Of a DNA stretch of 64,000 bases, positions 26,601 through 39,568 are shown piece by piece (position 1 is the first letter of the stretch; the number at the start of each line of letters is the position of its first letter). The stretch is taken from the NCBI RefSeq assembly GCF_008831285.2, contig NC_045139.1, forward strand, positions 788,204 through 852,203, written 5' to 3'. Under the pieces are notes generated by a model that worked only from the letters and a program-made list of their open reading frames with translations, searched no databases and was not told the DNA's origin. Position numbers and translations under genes: made by a program. The stretch is from Nymphaea colorata. Its lineage: Eukaryota; Streptophyta; Magnoliopsida; Nymphaeales; Nymphaeaceae.

Positions 26601-27357
26601 CTTTGAGACCATAGAAGGAAGACAGGTTACGGATAGCGGCTTCAAGGATATCATTTTACAAAAAGAAGAAAATGAGGTTGACCAACAAGGTCTTGTGCAA
26701 GAGGTGGTTGAAAAAATAGAAAAAGAAGATGCATCAGAAGATAGGAAGCCTGAAGAAATTGGACGAACAATTATCCAGGAAACAAAAGCTACAAGAAAAG
26801 ATTTGGAAATTGTTGATAATGTGTCTGAACAAGCACAGTCAATAGATTTAGGCAAAACATCAGGTGAAGAAAACATGAAGATGGGAGCACATTTCATGGA
26901 AGGGAAGCAATGTGCAGTTGATGACTCTTCCGACAATAAACCTACTCTTTGCACAGGACTTTTGTGTGCAGATAAAAGTGCTGAAGAAAGAGAAGAGGAA
27001 GAACATAAACATGAGGAATCAGGTTTTGAAGCTCCTGCTGGAGAAGTCTCACTTAAAATGAAATCCATGGCAGATGTCAAAGATTATTCTCTACAATATA
27101 AGACTGACATTGTTCAAACGGATTCAGTGCATCCAGAGAAAAGTGCAGGATCAGATGAGGAACAAAGTAAACAAGAGTCAGGTTCTGCTTCACCAGTTTT
27201 AGAGGAACCCTCAGGGGCCACGGACCACAAGCCAGCCCATAAGAAACATAACATTTTGTCAAGTGTTGGATCAAAGGTGAAGCACTCCATCGGGAAGGTG
27301 AAAAAGGCAATCACTGGTAAGTCCTCACACCACAAGCCACATTCACCAAAAGCGTGA
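8697..27357 (+). CDS. giant Glu/Lys-rich acidic protein with basic C-terminal tail (~4,104 aa, 9+ exons)
   Basis: Function is unknown. My model joins 8697-8738, 10547-18901, 19701-20714, 21760-21876, 22745-22807, 22975-23067, 23378-23476, 24125-24193 and 24895-27357. Every join is GT-AG and phase 0, giving 12,315 nt. The start (MEAETTVSGIGHQK, then gtaagt) is the least certain part; the 8.36-kb exon has an open frame back to 10415 but a clear acceptor (ttttttattcag) at 10546. The protein is almost wholly low-complexity, rich in Glu, Lys, Ser and Asp, with no membrane segment or globular domain visible. It ends in a basic, His-rich tail containing NILSSVGSKVKHSIGKVKKA and ITGKSSHHK. Proteins with this composition and tail occur in plants, usually under uninformative names (futsch-like, titin-like, myb-X-like). 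Several exons start with the same V/A-E/Q-L/F motif, so the gene appears to have grown by exon duplication. Further small exons may have been missed. Confidence 0.75.
12640..14450 (+). repeat. in-frame internal tandem duplication, ~325-340 codons per unit
   Basis: Within the 8.36-kb exon two blocks align in order. One runs ~12640-13470 (EQKQTIFVEET, DGTSQQ, LNAEQALELISL, TPSKEGTTSQQ, LQNEDENVT). The other runs ~13670-14440 (EQKETTFAEEH, DGTNSQE, LDAELALERTSL, TPSTKEASSQQ, LQNEDENIT). The offset is about 1,026 nt at the start and 972 nt at the end, both multiples of three, so indels between the copies kept the frame. Confidence 0.75.
19335..19353. repeat. poly-C tract of 19 bases
   Basis: An uninterrupted run of C lies in the intron between the 8.36-kb exon and the next exon of the giant gene. 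Its length may be imprecise because homopolymers are hard to sequence. Confidence 0.85.
20903..21060. repeat. ~78-bp tandem duplication in an intron
   Basis: Two copies start at about 20904 and 20982, each reading aagccaMgaaaataa, then ttca-acaagaYtg, gagagaa and ccaagcagc. They lie in the intron after exon 3 of the giant gene. An ORF across them is not supported as coding. Confidence 0.6.
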
Positions 27358-29110
27358 TCAAAAAATGGATGAAAAGACAAAATGGGTCAGAGGTACTTGA
27401 CTTGTGTTCTCTTTTAAAGACACTAGTTATTGAAATTAGTTTGACATTTCATAAAGACTTGGAAAACCATTTATTTTGTCTGTGTAGTCATATAGAAGAT
27501 TGTTAGGCATCGAAAATTCAACATTCATAGCCCAATGGGTGGTGACTCGTTTTGCAAGATATTATCCTTCATGATGGCAGTAAAACAGCATCACCAAATA
27601 TATAGCCAAATCCATCCATGTCATGCGTTAGGAAAAGATTTAGGGGATAAAATGAGGAAATAAGACATAAACTGAAGTGACCTAAGAGGATGAGCTATTT
27701 GGAAAACAGTCAAGGCCATCACCAAGTACAAGTAAGTCTCAAGGAAGCAAAGCAAGACATCTAAAACTATAGAGTTTGTAACTTTCAGTCACGCCGTTCA
27801 CTCTCCACAGATATTGCAGATGTCTCACACATTTAGTGGTGCAACCTTTCTCACAATTTCCATAAAAATCATGCAGAGTTACTGGACCTGGTTTTTCCAG
27901 CTTTTAAAACAATAAAAAAAACAGTATTGCCATAACCCCCCCTTCCTTCCCAATTTGCTTTCTACTACCAAAATGTATCGACTTTTCCAATGTAACATTT
28001 TCTGAAACATTAGCTTCCTCCAATTTTGTGTATCACTTCCATAACCTTTTCATTTCTGGCAATCGTGGGTTACACTATCTTTCCTCAGCATGTTCCCTCT
28101 TGCATAACACTAACCAAGAATGCATCAGTTCAGTTCAGTTCAGCAGACCAGACAAAATCACCTTCCATGTTCATGAAATGAACACTCCTTTTCCTTGTCG
28201 TTACATATTTCTGAACTGCAGATTATAGCATTTATGATCTAAGTAATTGCCACAAACTTGAACAGTTTGATCATATAAAGTTCTTTCATACCATAAGTAC
28301 TTTCAGTTAAAATGTGAGCGGGAACTTTATCAAGATCGACTTAGAATACTAATTGTAAGATGATCATTACATATCAAAATTCAAAAGTAGCACACTTGAG
28401 GCTCTGTGAAACAGGGGAAAACAGGTGTAAACTCGAAGCACCTTTCTATGTTACCTTGAGGTGACTAGGATATTTTTGTAGACAGGACTTGTACAAATAG
28501 GAAACAGATTGCACTTAGGGATTCAGTATTTAATTTGGATAAGCAGACCATAGATTTAATTTGAGTCATCACCAAACTCAATGATGTAGCAATTACAATA
28601 AAATCCTTAAGACAATTATATTTTTACATAAACCCTTGAAATTAATAGTAAGTCAAAGCCAAATGCAGCCTTAAGAGTTAAGAGGTATCTTTGGAAAATG
28701 ATACTATCAAACTTCAGAAGTACAACAGCACCCAGCACGACATACATTTAAAGTAAGGACAGAGGGTGAACTGTAACATCTACTACAAAAGCCTAGTTGT
28801 TGCAGGAGGTAACATGTCCAATTAAAAATTAGTGAACCATTTCTTTCTACTTACTTTAAGCGATGAAGACAATACAATGTTTCTCAAATGGAAGAACACT
28901 TGCACTTATCAACACATGGCAATGCCGCATAACTCCGTTACTTTTTTATCAGTAGATACATTAAAAGGTACAGGACTCTAAGGACAATGATAATGCAGGC
29001 CTTCTAACCAACACAAACGACAAAAAAATCACTCTTCTTCTACCCAACCAAAAAAAAATTACAAACACAGGACTCTTATTGGGCACAACAAAAAGGTGCA
29101 GAGACAAAAT
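27358..29110. other. intergenic stretch between convergent genes
   Basis: This holds the 3' flank of the plus-strand giant gene and that of the minus-strand H+-PPase. No ORF with recognisable features, RNA gene or mobile-element terminus is seen. There is a short cagttcagttcagttcag direct repeat near 28127. Confidence 0.6.
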
Positions 29111-30350
29111 CTAAAGATATTTAAAGAGCAATCCTCCATGTGCAGCAAAGAATGGTGCAAACACCAATGATTCAACTGCCATGAGCTTGATCAAGATGTT
29201 TAGAGAAGGACCAGAAGTATCCTTGAGTGGATCACCAACCGTGTCACCAATCACTGCTGCTTTGTGTGCGTCAGACCCCTTTGGGCCCAAAGCTCTAGCA
29301 TGATCAGTTGAACCAGCCTGCACACAGAGAATTACATATAAGAATCTCAGAGAACTTTTCAGATGGAAATAGAAAAATAAGGAAAAAATTAGTTTAAAAA
29401 AGACAGGATGAAACAAAGCATATTCAGTTTATTGCTAGAGTTAAGGAGGTCATGGAAATTAAAAACATGAGATTTTCCCAGCTGAGTTACACCTAGAAAC
29501 TCAAAAAACCAAAAATGGAAGGTGATATCTATTCATAGTTTCACCATAAGATGCATTTTCAAGTAAATCACAGTTCCATTAAAAGAACGTTAACAGGAAG
29601 TGAACTAGACACTTGAAGTACATAGCACAAAACTAACAGGAAAGCAATATAAGCAGGGTAATGATGGATCAACATCTTCAATGTGAAAACAGTTGAAAAC
29701 ATTGGCATGTACAATGCATTCCACTACATCTATGAACCTTTGCTGAAAGCCGAAAAAATGAAGCTCGATAGTTTATCAAGAAGGAACAAAAATATCTCAA
29801 GGTAAATTTCAGGTGTCAATGTTGGGGAGTGATCACATAGACCTGATTCAAGTGTCCAAAATCCAGATAAGAAGAAACCAAAAGGTTACCTCTATATATT
29901 TCTTGGCATTATCCCAGGCACCGCCTGTGTTAGAAGCTGATATTGCAACCTGTATTTTGAATAACACAATATGTGATTACCTCAATAAAATTAACAAGAA
30001 AGACCACAATTTATCTGCTAGAAGAATGTTAATAATGTTTCCATCTCTATGAGAGATCCAAATTGCATCAACCAGATGTATTTTACAAATCTTGTTCCAA
30101 TGATCATAGTTGGCAAACTCGGCGATCTGACTCGGGAACCGCCCGAACCAGATCGAGATTGTTCACATGCTGGGTCACGGGTTAGGACCCAAGTGATCCA
30201 CATCAAGACTCAGTTGACTCAGCCAAGTCAAGCACAATATGAGTTTTGGTGATATAAAACTAAATTAATGATAAAAAATTATTTTGATCCAGTTTTCTTA
30301 ATCGGTTAGAAAGGCCAAAAAAAAGAGGGGAGGAGGCTGAATTGGTTGGT

Positions 30351-30418
<68 letters not shown>

Positions 30419-33400
30419 TTGGCATTCATGACAAGACAATGATATGAATATAGACACCTTATTTATCCAACAAAAAAGTGGCATTCATATGTATGTACCT
30501 GCACACCAGAAACAAGGGCACCAGCCAAAAGGCCCGACAGAGTTTCAACTCCAAAGAAAGTGCCAGCAATCAATGGTGATAGCAAAACCAGTGCACCTGG
30601 TGGTATCATTTCTCTAAGTGAAGCATCAGTGGAAATTCTCACACAGTTCGCATAATCAGGCTTTACATGGCCTTCCATTAGTCCTGGAGTGGTGTTAAAT
30701 TGTCGGCGAACTTCTTCAACCATTTTTAAAGCAGCACTCCCAACACTCTTCATCGTCATGGATGAGAACCAGTAAGGAAGCATAGCACCCACAATTAAAC
30801 CAATGAAAACCTTAGCAGACAGCAGATCAACTGTTTTCAGGCTAGCTCGGCTCACAAAAGCTCCAAATAGAGCAAGGGATACAAGGGCAGCTGATCCAAT
30901 AGCAAAACCCTGAACCCATTGAGCAAACCTTATGTTATTTGGTGAAATTCAAATCAGCAAAGTTGATTTAGTCATAGAAAGATGAACAAAAACCAAAGGA
31001 AACCTATACACAAACTTTTTATTTAAAAGTTAACAGCTGAGGCATTAAACTGTTCACCTTCCCAATGGCAGCAGTTGTATTACCAGCTGCATCAAGTGCA
31101 TCAGTACGACGGCGGATTTCTCGGCTCATTCCAGCCATTTCTGCTATCCCACCAGCATTGTCACTTATTGGACCATATGCATCGATTGTGAGCCCAATAG
31201 CAATTGTGCTGAGCATCCCTAGAGCAGCCATGGCAACTCCATACATTGCAGCCAAAGTGAAACTAACATAAATTGCAACTGCAATTGCAAAAATTGGAAT
31301 GATTACTGATTTGTAACCAAGAGCCAGCCCAAAAATTACATTTGTTGCTGCTCCTGTTCGGCATGAATCAGCCACATCACGGACAGGCCTGAAAAAGTTT
31401 TGCCACAAAAGGATCACCAAATGCCAAATACATACTAGATAAGTCCAAATAAAATATTTCTCCATAAGTCCATATGCTACAGCATTTTCGTTTGAGACAT
31501 GCACAGGACAAGGTGCAGCTATGCTCAAAACAGGAAAGGAAATAACTGCAAAATTGACATAAAAGAACCCTCCCTCCTTCTCAAAGCTACCAAGCATTGG
31601 CTTTAGCCTTGTATGATTAGGTCAATAGGCTATAGACTTCTTTGGAGCACGATAACCTATATTCCTTATAACTTGCTTTGCATACTGACTGAGATATGAG
31701 TCCTTGTATTCCAACCATGCCAGGTATATTCTCCATATGTAAACAGACAACTGCTGAGTAAATGTGGAATTTTATTAGTGGATCAGAAACCTGAATAACT
31801 GATAAATGTAGCCAGTATGTCACTCTCCTTCATAATCAAAATGTGCCAGCTGACACGTTCTCTATACATGCCCAAATCAGAACTACAAGACTCCACTGGG
31901 CGGCGTTTGATAATCCAGAACTGAGTGATCTTGACATCTCAGCTGTTCCCAAAATGAGCATATACCTACCTAAATAGGCAAACAAAAAGGGGTTTAGCAG
32001 CTTTTACCTGTAAGCATTGCTTGTGAAGTACTCTGTTATGTACCCGATAATTAAGCCCATCCATAATCCAATGGAAACAGCAAAGAACAGATGCCTGAAA
32101 ACCACAGGAACAAAACAATGTTCAAGAGATCACCAGAAGCCCTTGTAGAACTACATCATCCAGCTTCTGTAAAGCTATCTTGTCAAATTTAAAGAGAGGT
32201 CCAACCACAGCTTACCAGTTCTTCACAGTCTTTTTGGCACCAAGATCAAATAATTCAAAAGTTGATGGCAGAGCAATAAGGCAAACTATGGCAATGCCAA
32301 TAGTCATCAGCACAGTGGATATAATAAGCTGACGCTTCAACATAGGTTCAATTTCTTTTTCAGTTTTTATCTCAAATAACTGTGTGGTAAGCAATGTGGT
32401 GATCATGCAAACCAGGATACCCATAGAACTGACAAGCAATGGAAAGGACATAGCAGTGAAGTCATGGTCAACACCAAATGATGATATTGAGGCAACAAAA
32501 AGGGCAGCACAAGACGATTCCGCATAAGAGCCAAACAGATCTGAACCCATCCCTGCGATATCTCCAACATTGTCACCAACATTATCTGCAATAACCTGCA
32601 TATCAATAGCAAAGAAAGTCCGTTAGATGCAGGGCCACAGCTCAAAGTAATGTAAAGCACAACGAAGCTATGTGTAGCAACAAAATGCTTCCATCAGAAA
32701 CCAAACGGGTGCTAATCACAAACTGAGAGATCCTGTCTTTTCATAAAAAACTAAGTGCAAAAATAGGAGTGGACTCATAACCCAAAAAAGCTGAGAAACC
32801 TTTTACAACTAAAGAAGACTGCCAAAAATTGACAGGCTTCCATGAACCATCAAGCTCTGTTTAGTTACAGGTTTGCAAAACTAAAAATTTCACAAAAGAA
32901 CTTACAGCTGGGTTACGTGGATCATCTTCAGGAATATTTTTCTCCACCTTGCCAACAAGGTCAGCACCAACATCTGCAGCTTTAGTATATATCCCACCAC
33001 CTACTCTACCAAATAGGGCCATTGAAGAACCACCAAGGCCATAGCCAGTAATTGCTTCATAAAGGCCCTCCCAGTCATCCCCGTAGTACAATTTAAACAG
33101 ATAAATTGCAACAAAGAGTACCAATAGTCCATTGGCAGCAAGCAGGAAACCCATGACAGAACCAGACCTGAAGGCCACAACAAAAGCTCTGTTAACCCCC
33201 TTTCTTGCTTCTAGTGTAGTCCTTGCATTTGCATATGTTGCAATCTTCATGCCAAGAAAACCAGAAAATACAGAGGTTAAGGCCCCGAGAAGGAACGCAA
33301 TGGTGCTGAATACAGCATTTGCAAGTGCAGGTTTGCACAGCTTCTGTTCATCATAGGCACACGGTTCTGGCTGTGTGCTAAAGCCTTTCACTGAACCGAG

Positions 33401-34589
33401 GAACAAGAATATAATTGCGCCAAAAACAACCATGAAAACACCAAGATACTTGTATTGGGTGAACAAGAAGGACGTTGCTCCTGCAGACAATAGAGAAGAG
33501 CCAGTCTCAGCCTCGCAGGGAGAGGTATAAGCTATCCCAGAAGTGCTTCACATTATACCAGTTATGGAGATACCAGGGGAATAATGATCAAAAGAACTAA
33601 TTTACTCTTCAACAAACATTTAATATCCCAATCAAGAAACAGGAACGATCTCATTCTCACCTCAATAGATTCTGTAAAGTTGATCCTGGTGATGTACCCT
33701 TCACAAGGACTTCATGTATGAACATGGCATAAAGGAAAAGCAAGTAGCTTATTCCTTATAAAATTAGCATATAGCATAATAGGTCATCAATCATCATTAT
33801 CTTCGTGTCATACACCACCAACACGGTGGCCAGAATGAGAAATAAGTAACTAGATAGTTTGAACTCTATAATGGTAATTAGCAGGAGACTAAGTAAAGGT
33901 TGGTCTGAGTTAAAGAACAGCATCTAAACACGAAACTGAGGTTTGTGTTCACTCTTTTGCCTGCTTTATGCATAATTCTATAAAATTTCCTTGGAAATCT
34001 AGCAGCGATCACCAAACCTTGTTGTCATTGCATCGTAAAGGAAAAAGATTAATCAGTCAACTACAAGTAAAAATAAGAAATTCAGAGACCAGGAACTATA
34101 AAAAAGTTGAAGACAATGGCTTTTTTTATTTATGTATAAAATTAAATTAAACAACTCAAACACGTGATTTAAACATATCAAATGTGTGATCGACTATATG
34201 AGTTCCGCCTCGAATTGGCTCATGAAACCGACCCCAATTCAAGGACATAAAAACAAAGAACTTGCAAATCATTGACACGATGAACAGTAATGCCCCTCAC
34301 GAACCCAACCATAAGAGCGCGCTAAATTACTCATACCTATGGAAATGGCATTCTGAATCTCACAGCACTTAGTCACGACCACGCTGGCATCGACACCCTC
34401 TTCCTCTTCGTGTCCCAACAACGCCTCTGCAATCCCTCCTTCCGATGGTTGGCGGTCCAGAGAAAGCCTGATTCGGGACACCAGAAACCATTGGTACAGA
34501 GCAAACACAATTCCGATAACCGCAATCACCGGAATGAAGATATACGCAAAGAGTTCGCCAACTAGAGCAGAACCCATTTCCCCAAACAT
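29111..34589 (-). CDS. vacuolar-type H+-translocating inorganic pyrophosphatase, type I (K+-dependent)
   Basis: The protein hydrolyses PPi and pumps H+ into the vacuole lumen. Eight exons, read high to low, are 34589-34337, 33480-32906, 32595-32216, 32094-32008, 31388-31058, 30909-30499, 29949-29890 and 29317-29111. All are GT-AG and frames join cleanly to 2,304 nt (767 aa), close to the 770 aa of Arabidopsis AVP1. Family signatures are [11 protein letters not shown] with EDDPRN at the end of exon 2, DNVGDNVGD at the start of exon 3, DNAGGIAEM in exon 5 and [12 protein letters not shown] in the last exon. GNTTAA at about residues 534-539 has Ala where K+-independent enzymes carry Lys, so it is the K+-stimulated vacuolar class. 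The chain is hydrophobic throughout, consistent with a multispanning protein. The first ATG (34589, [10 protein letters not shown]) has a weak context. ATG 34577 (MGSALVGEL) has a better one and aligns better with relatives. No defect is seen. Confidence 0.97.
30095..30250. repeat. dispersed-repeat-like segment in H+-PPase intron 6
   Basis: A moderately GC-rich block (gttggcaaactcggcgatct, gactcgggaacc, gggtcacgggttaggaccca, gactcagttgactcagcc) is flanked by AT-rich intron. Text like this is common in plant repeats, but I found no second copy in this window and no clear terminal repeats. Class unknown. Confidence 0.35.
30351..30415. repeat. compound (TC)n(TA)n microsatellite in H+-PPase intron 6
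   Basis: About 11 TC units run directly into about 21 TA units. The tract is intronic and does not disturb the exons. Confidence 0.9.
31617..31720. repeat. dispersed repeat copy in H+-PPase intron 4
   Basis: The text ttaggtcaataggc, then gacttctttgga, cttataacttgc, catactgactgagatatga and ttgtattc matches, in the same order and orientation, the block at 53212-53315. The two copies are diverged but collinear over about 100 bp. Confidence 0.6.
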
Positions 34590-35403
34590 CAAGAGACAGC
34601 AAAACCAATCAAAGAAGCAACGCCCTCATGGTAGAATTTATAGAACGTGCACAGAATGTCAAATGGCTACGCCAAGGGTGACTCAAACTAATAAACAACT
34701 AAGTTAGTGACCATCGACGAACATCAGAAGAGGTAGAAATGCAAAACCAGGAGTATTATAACCTGTGTGCCCTTGAAATTGACTTACCCAATAGATTTTT
34801 GAGGCGGGCCATCCTGCAGTAGCCAAAATAAGAAGAAGAAGAAGAAGAAAATGACTTTTTTCAGGATAAATTTTGAAAGAAATCAAAAACGAAAAATGAA
34901 AAAGAGGAGGACAGGTGACCTTAAACGATCTAGGGTATTCCAGATGGGCCCCATAATAATTAAAGTTTCAGGAGATTCGCCAAAATGGAGAAGAGAAACC
35001 ATTGACTTCAGAGCAGGAAGGAAGAAGGCGGCAGATCCCCGCGCCCCGTTCAAAAGGCCGGGAAAGTAAGCAATGTTATTACGGAATAAGCCCTAGATTT
35101 TAAAAATACTCCACAATAAGCCATATGCATAACATTTTTGTAAGTTTAACCTCTTTTACTTAACCACACCATGCGTTAAGGGTTGAAAATTAAAAGTGGC
35201 CATAGTTATTTTACTCGCCTATGGTCAACACTTAACAGATCATCTCGTAGGCAAATCAGTTCTTAATTATTTTATTTCCATTATGCACATTAATTCTTTT
35301 ATTAACATTTGGTACAGCAATTTTGAAATGTACAAACTTAATAGGTTTTTAATAAAAAATTGAAAAAAAAAAAAAAAACATTTCTCTCTTACTGTTAAAG
35401 CAG
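34590..35403. other. H+-PPase upstream region and leader
   Basis: On the minus strand this holds the leader of the H+-PPase gene. A purine-rich GAA run (34830-34850) and a possible donor (ggtaagtc near 34785) suggest a 5' UTR intron. A 6-codon upstream ORF starts at ATG 34629 and stops at 34609, about 20 nt before the first main ATG. No other gene is supported. Confidence 0.4.
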
Positions 35404-35475
35404 GGCATTGGGCCGGACTCGTTATTGGGCCGGTTGGGCCGGTCTGGGTTGGGTCGGCCCGATGTCCAGGCTTAC
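35404..35475. mobile_element. GC-rich hAT-like relic related to the 48-kb element
   Basis: A short GC-rich island in AT-rich DNA begins cagggcattgggccgg and ends ggcccgatgtccagg. The reverse complement of its right end, CCTGGACATCGGGCC, matches the terminal motif of the element at 47960-48466. The flanks cttactgt and cttactta agree at six of eight positions, as an old 8-bp target duplication might. It is probably an internally deleted remnant. Confidence 0.4.
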
Positions 35476-35738
35476 TTAGGGCCGAGAGAGCTGTAAATAA
35501 TTTTTCCCTCTATCATATTGAATAAGAAATTAAAAGCTTCAACTACACAATTTTGTCTAAAAAACTAAAAAGTTGGGGAGAAAATTTTTCTTACTATCTT
35601 GTTATTGGGATGGAAACCCTGTCTAAGCCTCCTTTTAACACTTGGTTAAGAAAAGCAAAGGCCTTGGTCGAGCTTCACCCTGGGATCTTAAAAGTGAACC
35701 TAAGAGCTCATAACTAAATTTTTTAGGTCTTTCATATA

Positions 35739-35783
<45 letters not shown>

Positions 35784-38700
35784 AATTGAAATACTACCTT
35801 TATAGGTAGATAGTTATTTTTTATATTTTGTATCATTAAAAACCTTAACTGCAATGATCACTTGCTTGGCTATGTTTTTTAGTGTCAAAATGCATCTTTT
35901 TTGAGACAGATTTTAGCTACACAAAATGAAATAACAGTTCGGCATGGTATAGGTAACAAAAGCAAGCCTTATACCTAAAGAAATAAGAGGTTGGGTAGAT
36001 GCTTCAGCCTTCAGTAGGTCTTTCTCGCTCACCTGAAAATACTCTGGAGATTTTTTTATACTAGAGAGAGAAAATCTGGCCTCTAATAAAAAATTCCCTC
36101 CATTAATTAATGTGCCCATATTAGTCCAATCATCAAATAATTATGCAAGTAATGATATATTTCATATTTAAACCACAAGCATGGAGAAAACCTCCAAACT
36201 TTGGATAAAGGTAAATTTTTCATAAGATACAGAAGCATAAAGATTCAAGTCCGATTGATCAACACCACTACCAGGAAGAATTTATATTCCCAAGATAACT
36301 ATATATGGAAACTACAATTTTGATTTGGTGCACATGATTCTGCTTCTGAATTTCTCAAACTACCTTAGAGCTTTGTTCTCTGTCTTGCATATAGTAGTAT
36401 GATACAAGTAAGGGGGTTTGGTCTAGGAGTAGAGCCAGAAATTTTTTTTACGAGACAATAAATATATAGTTAACAACCAAATGTATCTAAGTTCATGAGC
36501 CAGTAACCTACGTCCGTGGGGCTGCCCTATATAATCGGAACCAAGTTCACCTAAATTCAAGTATAAAAAATTATAAATTTAATTTCAAAGTATCTCCATC
36601 GAGATTGTGCCCCACGGACACCTCACCTAACTTGGTTCGGTCATGTCATGAAACCGTGTTTCAAGTTGTTGAAACTGAAACATGCGTGCATAAAACTTTT
36701 TAAGCACCCAGTATTCATATGGGCAGCACCCAGCATTAAGCATTCTTAAGGCAAACATTGGATTGCAAGCAGCTCCTTCAGATAAGATAAGGATCATATA
36801 TATATATATATAAAGCACCCAGTATTCTTATGCGCAGCACCCAACATTAAACATTCATAGAAGAAACGTTGGATTTCAAGCATATCCTTAAGATGAGGAT
36901 CATTATTCATGTGTGTGTGTATATATATATATATATATAATTAGATTTCTCTACTCCAGTTTATTGAGTTCTTTTGAGGCTCTATCCTTTACCACCTACC
37001 AGATCTTATTGTGTTTTTTTCTATAAATTATTCGGTTTTTCCGATACCTTACAGTAAAAATCTACAAATTAATCAAGTTTGTCAGTGACTGCTTTTCTAG
37101 AAGGGTAATTAGATCACCTGATCGGCTCTTCTTGGCAACTGAGTTTTATGAAAACCAGGGTTCTTGTAAAACCTGGTTCCGGCATGGCAGAAAACTTGGT
37201 TTTGGGTGTTTGGGAGATAACTCCAAACTTGGTTTTCTCATATTTTAATGAAGAACAAATCTAATAATAAACTGTGTGTATTAGATCTAAGCATCACACC
37301 AACAAAAGGATTTTGCCGCAAACTGCTTCATTAAATTACTATTAGGTGCTTTCATTTATAGTTGCTGGGTTGAAGCAAAGCTGGCCAGTCATAAGCAAGA
37401 GTGGACTCAGCGCCACACACACAATGGTCTCAAAAGAATGTGCTTCCATGTATGCTCAGCACAATCCGATCATAAGGAATTATATTCGCAGTCACATGTC
37501 AAGATCAGATGAACGAAGATACTTGAACATCCTTACATATTTTTATATTATGTGAAAAGTCAACAATAATAAAATAACAATTGGCTGGTATGTTAGTCTC
37601 TATCAACGTGACAAGCACCTTGACATACATATTTTATATATACATGTGTGTGTGCACGCGTGCATGTACGTGAGTTTTTTAAACGTGAAAATTCAATGGC
37701 CGGAAAAAGCACTTGAGAATGACAACTGCCTCCAATTAGTGAAGAAAATCAGCTTTACCTTTTTCTCACACTTGCAGATGCCTAATTCAAAGGGATGCGA
37801 AAATAAAATAGATTCTCTTTTCTTTTTCTCTCTCTCGCTCTCTACACACAATATATATACATACATACATATATATATATTATTTATTTATGCAGTATAC
37901 TATACAAGTATGTGATGGTACGTACGCATTTAATTAAATTGAATGGGTTTGATTTTTAAATACACAAGCAATCTTTGGATCAAGGTTGGCATATTCTTCT
38001 TACTGTTTTCGTGTGCTTAAGTTGACAAATAACAACCATTTTAAATCCAAATCAGTCCATCCTTTTTTGCCATGATATCGTAATATATATATAAAGGGAT
38101 TATTTATGGCTAAATTCTTCACAACTTATCAATCGGATATAAGCCTTTCGATATATATATATATATATATTCTGTTTAACAAGCAAATTTTTCGTTTGCT
38201 GACTCATTGATTAAAAGTTCGAATTAATAAATCATGTCTACACGCTCTTACCTATTATATCAACACACGTGAATTGAATATTCTGTGCAGTGAATATAAT
38301 TTTTTTATAAAGATCGGCTTAATGTATAAAACAAAGCCCATCCTCCCAGCAGGTTTGCATTGGGATCTTCTCTATTAGATATGTATCGCTGGCAAATAAT
38401 TATAGGAAAAATGAAGTCAATCAATTAAGATGTTGCTCATGAGGAGATTAGAGAAGCCATGAACAGTGCATATATAAGCGGTTTTGGGAGCCCATCGCTT
38501 TATACCTACAGGAAATCCTGCAAAACATCACCAAGTCCAGTCAACGTTTGCCAAAAGCTTTTTCATTTTCTTCCAGTAGCCCATGCGGCCGCAAGCCGTT
38601 TCTGATAACTTTCTCAATGAGCATTAGGTCCCATCAAGAATTTTTTTCATTAGCTCTTATACCTGTCTGAGTTATTTGGCAAAATCATCAAGCCGCATTC

Positions 38701-39568
38701 CTCTGTTCAATAGTCAACACGCCAACCACACCCGAAGCCAAATGATTTAGTAACCAATCGTCGCCGATTCTAAGACAATTTGAATATAGAGACAAAAATC
38801 ATGCACTCTCAGTTTCTTCCATCTGGTTGTCTTGTTATTTGTATCGAAAGAAGTTTCACTACAATTAGCTGCAGAATCGTTCACAAAAACACTGTTTGCT
38901 TCCTGTACTTTTCTCTTGAAAGGGACATACCTGCAGATTGTGGCGTTCTAATGACCTGCCTCAACTGACCTCAGCACCGAGTTTGATGGATCTCAACCAC
39001 CTGATCATCTGCTTCGGTTTGGCACATGAAAGGTCAAGAGCCATGACACAAATCTGGTGATTAGGTCGAGACATATAACAATACTATTGACTAGAAACTT
39101 AACAGCTGTGAGATTATCTAAGTTATTTCCATGTGCAGAGAGATGTTGCAGATGGAATCTGTGATCAACCACAGAATATCCTGTGTTGAGAAGTCGCAGA
39201 CTCTTGAAAATGACAGGAACAGCAAGATTATTTGGCATTCATGAATGTAGGATGAAGAATCGTCAGCTTTATAACCTCAATCTTTATGAACAAAGTAAGT
39301 TCATATCAACATTTACTGTACCCAAGACCAAACCTTGATAATTAAACCTCATTGGGTTCAATGCGCTGAAAATGAGTCGAACTCGAACAGTGACTACTAC
39401 CTTGCAAGTGAAAACTGAGTTGAGCTCAAGCTGCTGCAATCAGGCATGCAGTGGGGCTAATTTTCGAGCCTTAGTCCAGTTCATGAAGCCATTCCAGTCC
39501 AACAAAACCTTGGTCTTTCATGGCTATGAACTTCCAATAAATTCTTTCATGTCCTTCTATAAGGTAAA
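35476..39568. other. intergenic stretch with simple and short repeats
   Basis: No gene is supported. It contains a TA/GA microsatellite at ~35738-35783 and TA tracts near 36800, 36920, 37850 and 38150. An 11-bp inverted pair, gtccgtggggc (~36512) and gccccacggac (~36608), could be the core of a small inverted-repeat element. Short ORFs lack recognisable features. Confidence 0.5.
36700..36925. repeat. ~111-bp tandem duplication
   Basis: Two copies start at 36703 and 36814, each reading agcacccagtattc, then gcagcaccca-cattaa, ttggatt-caag and gaggatcat or aaggatcat, and each runs into a TA tract. Confidence 0.7.
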
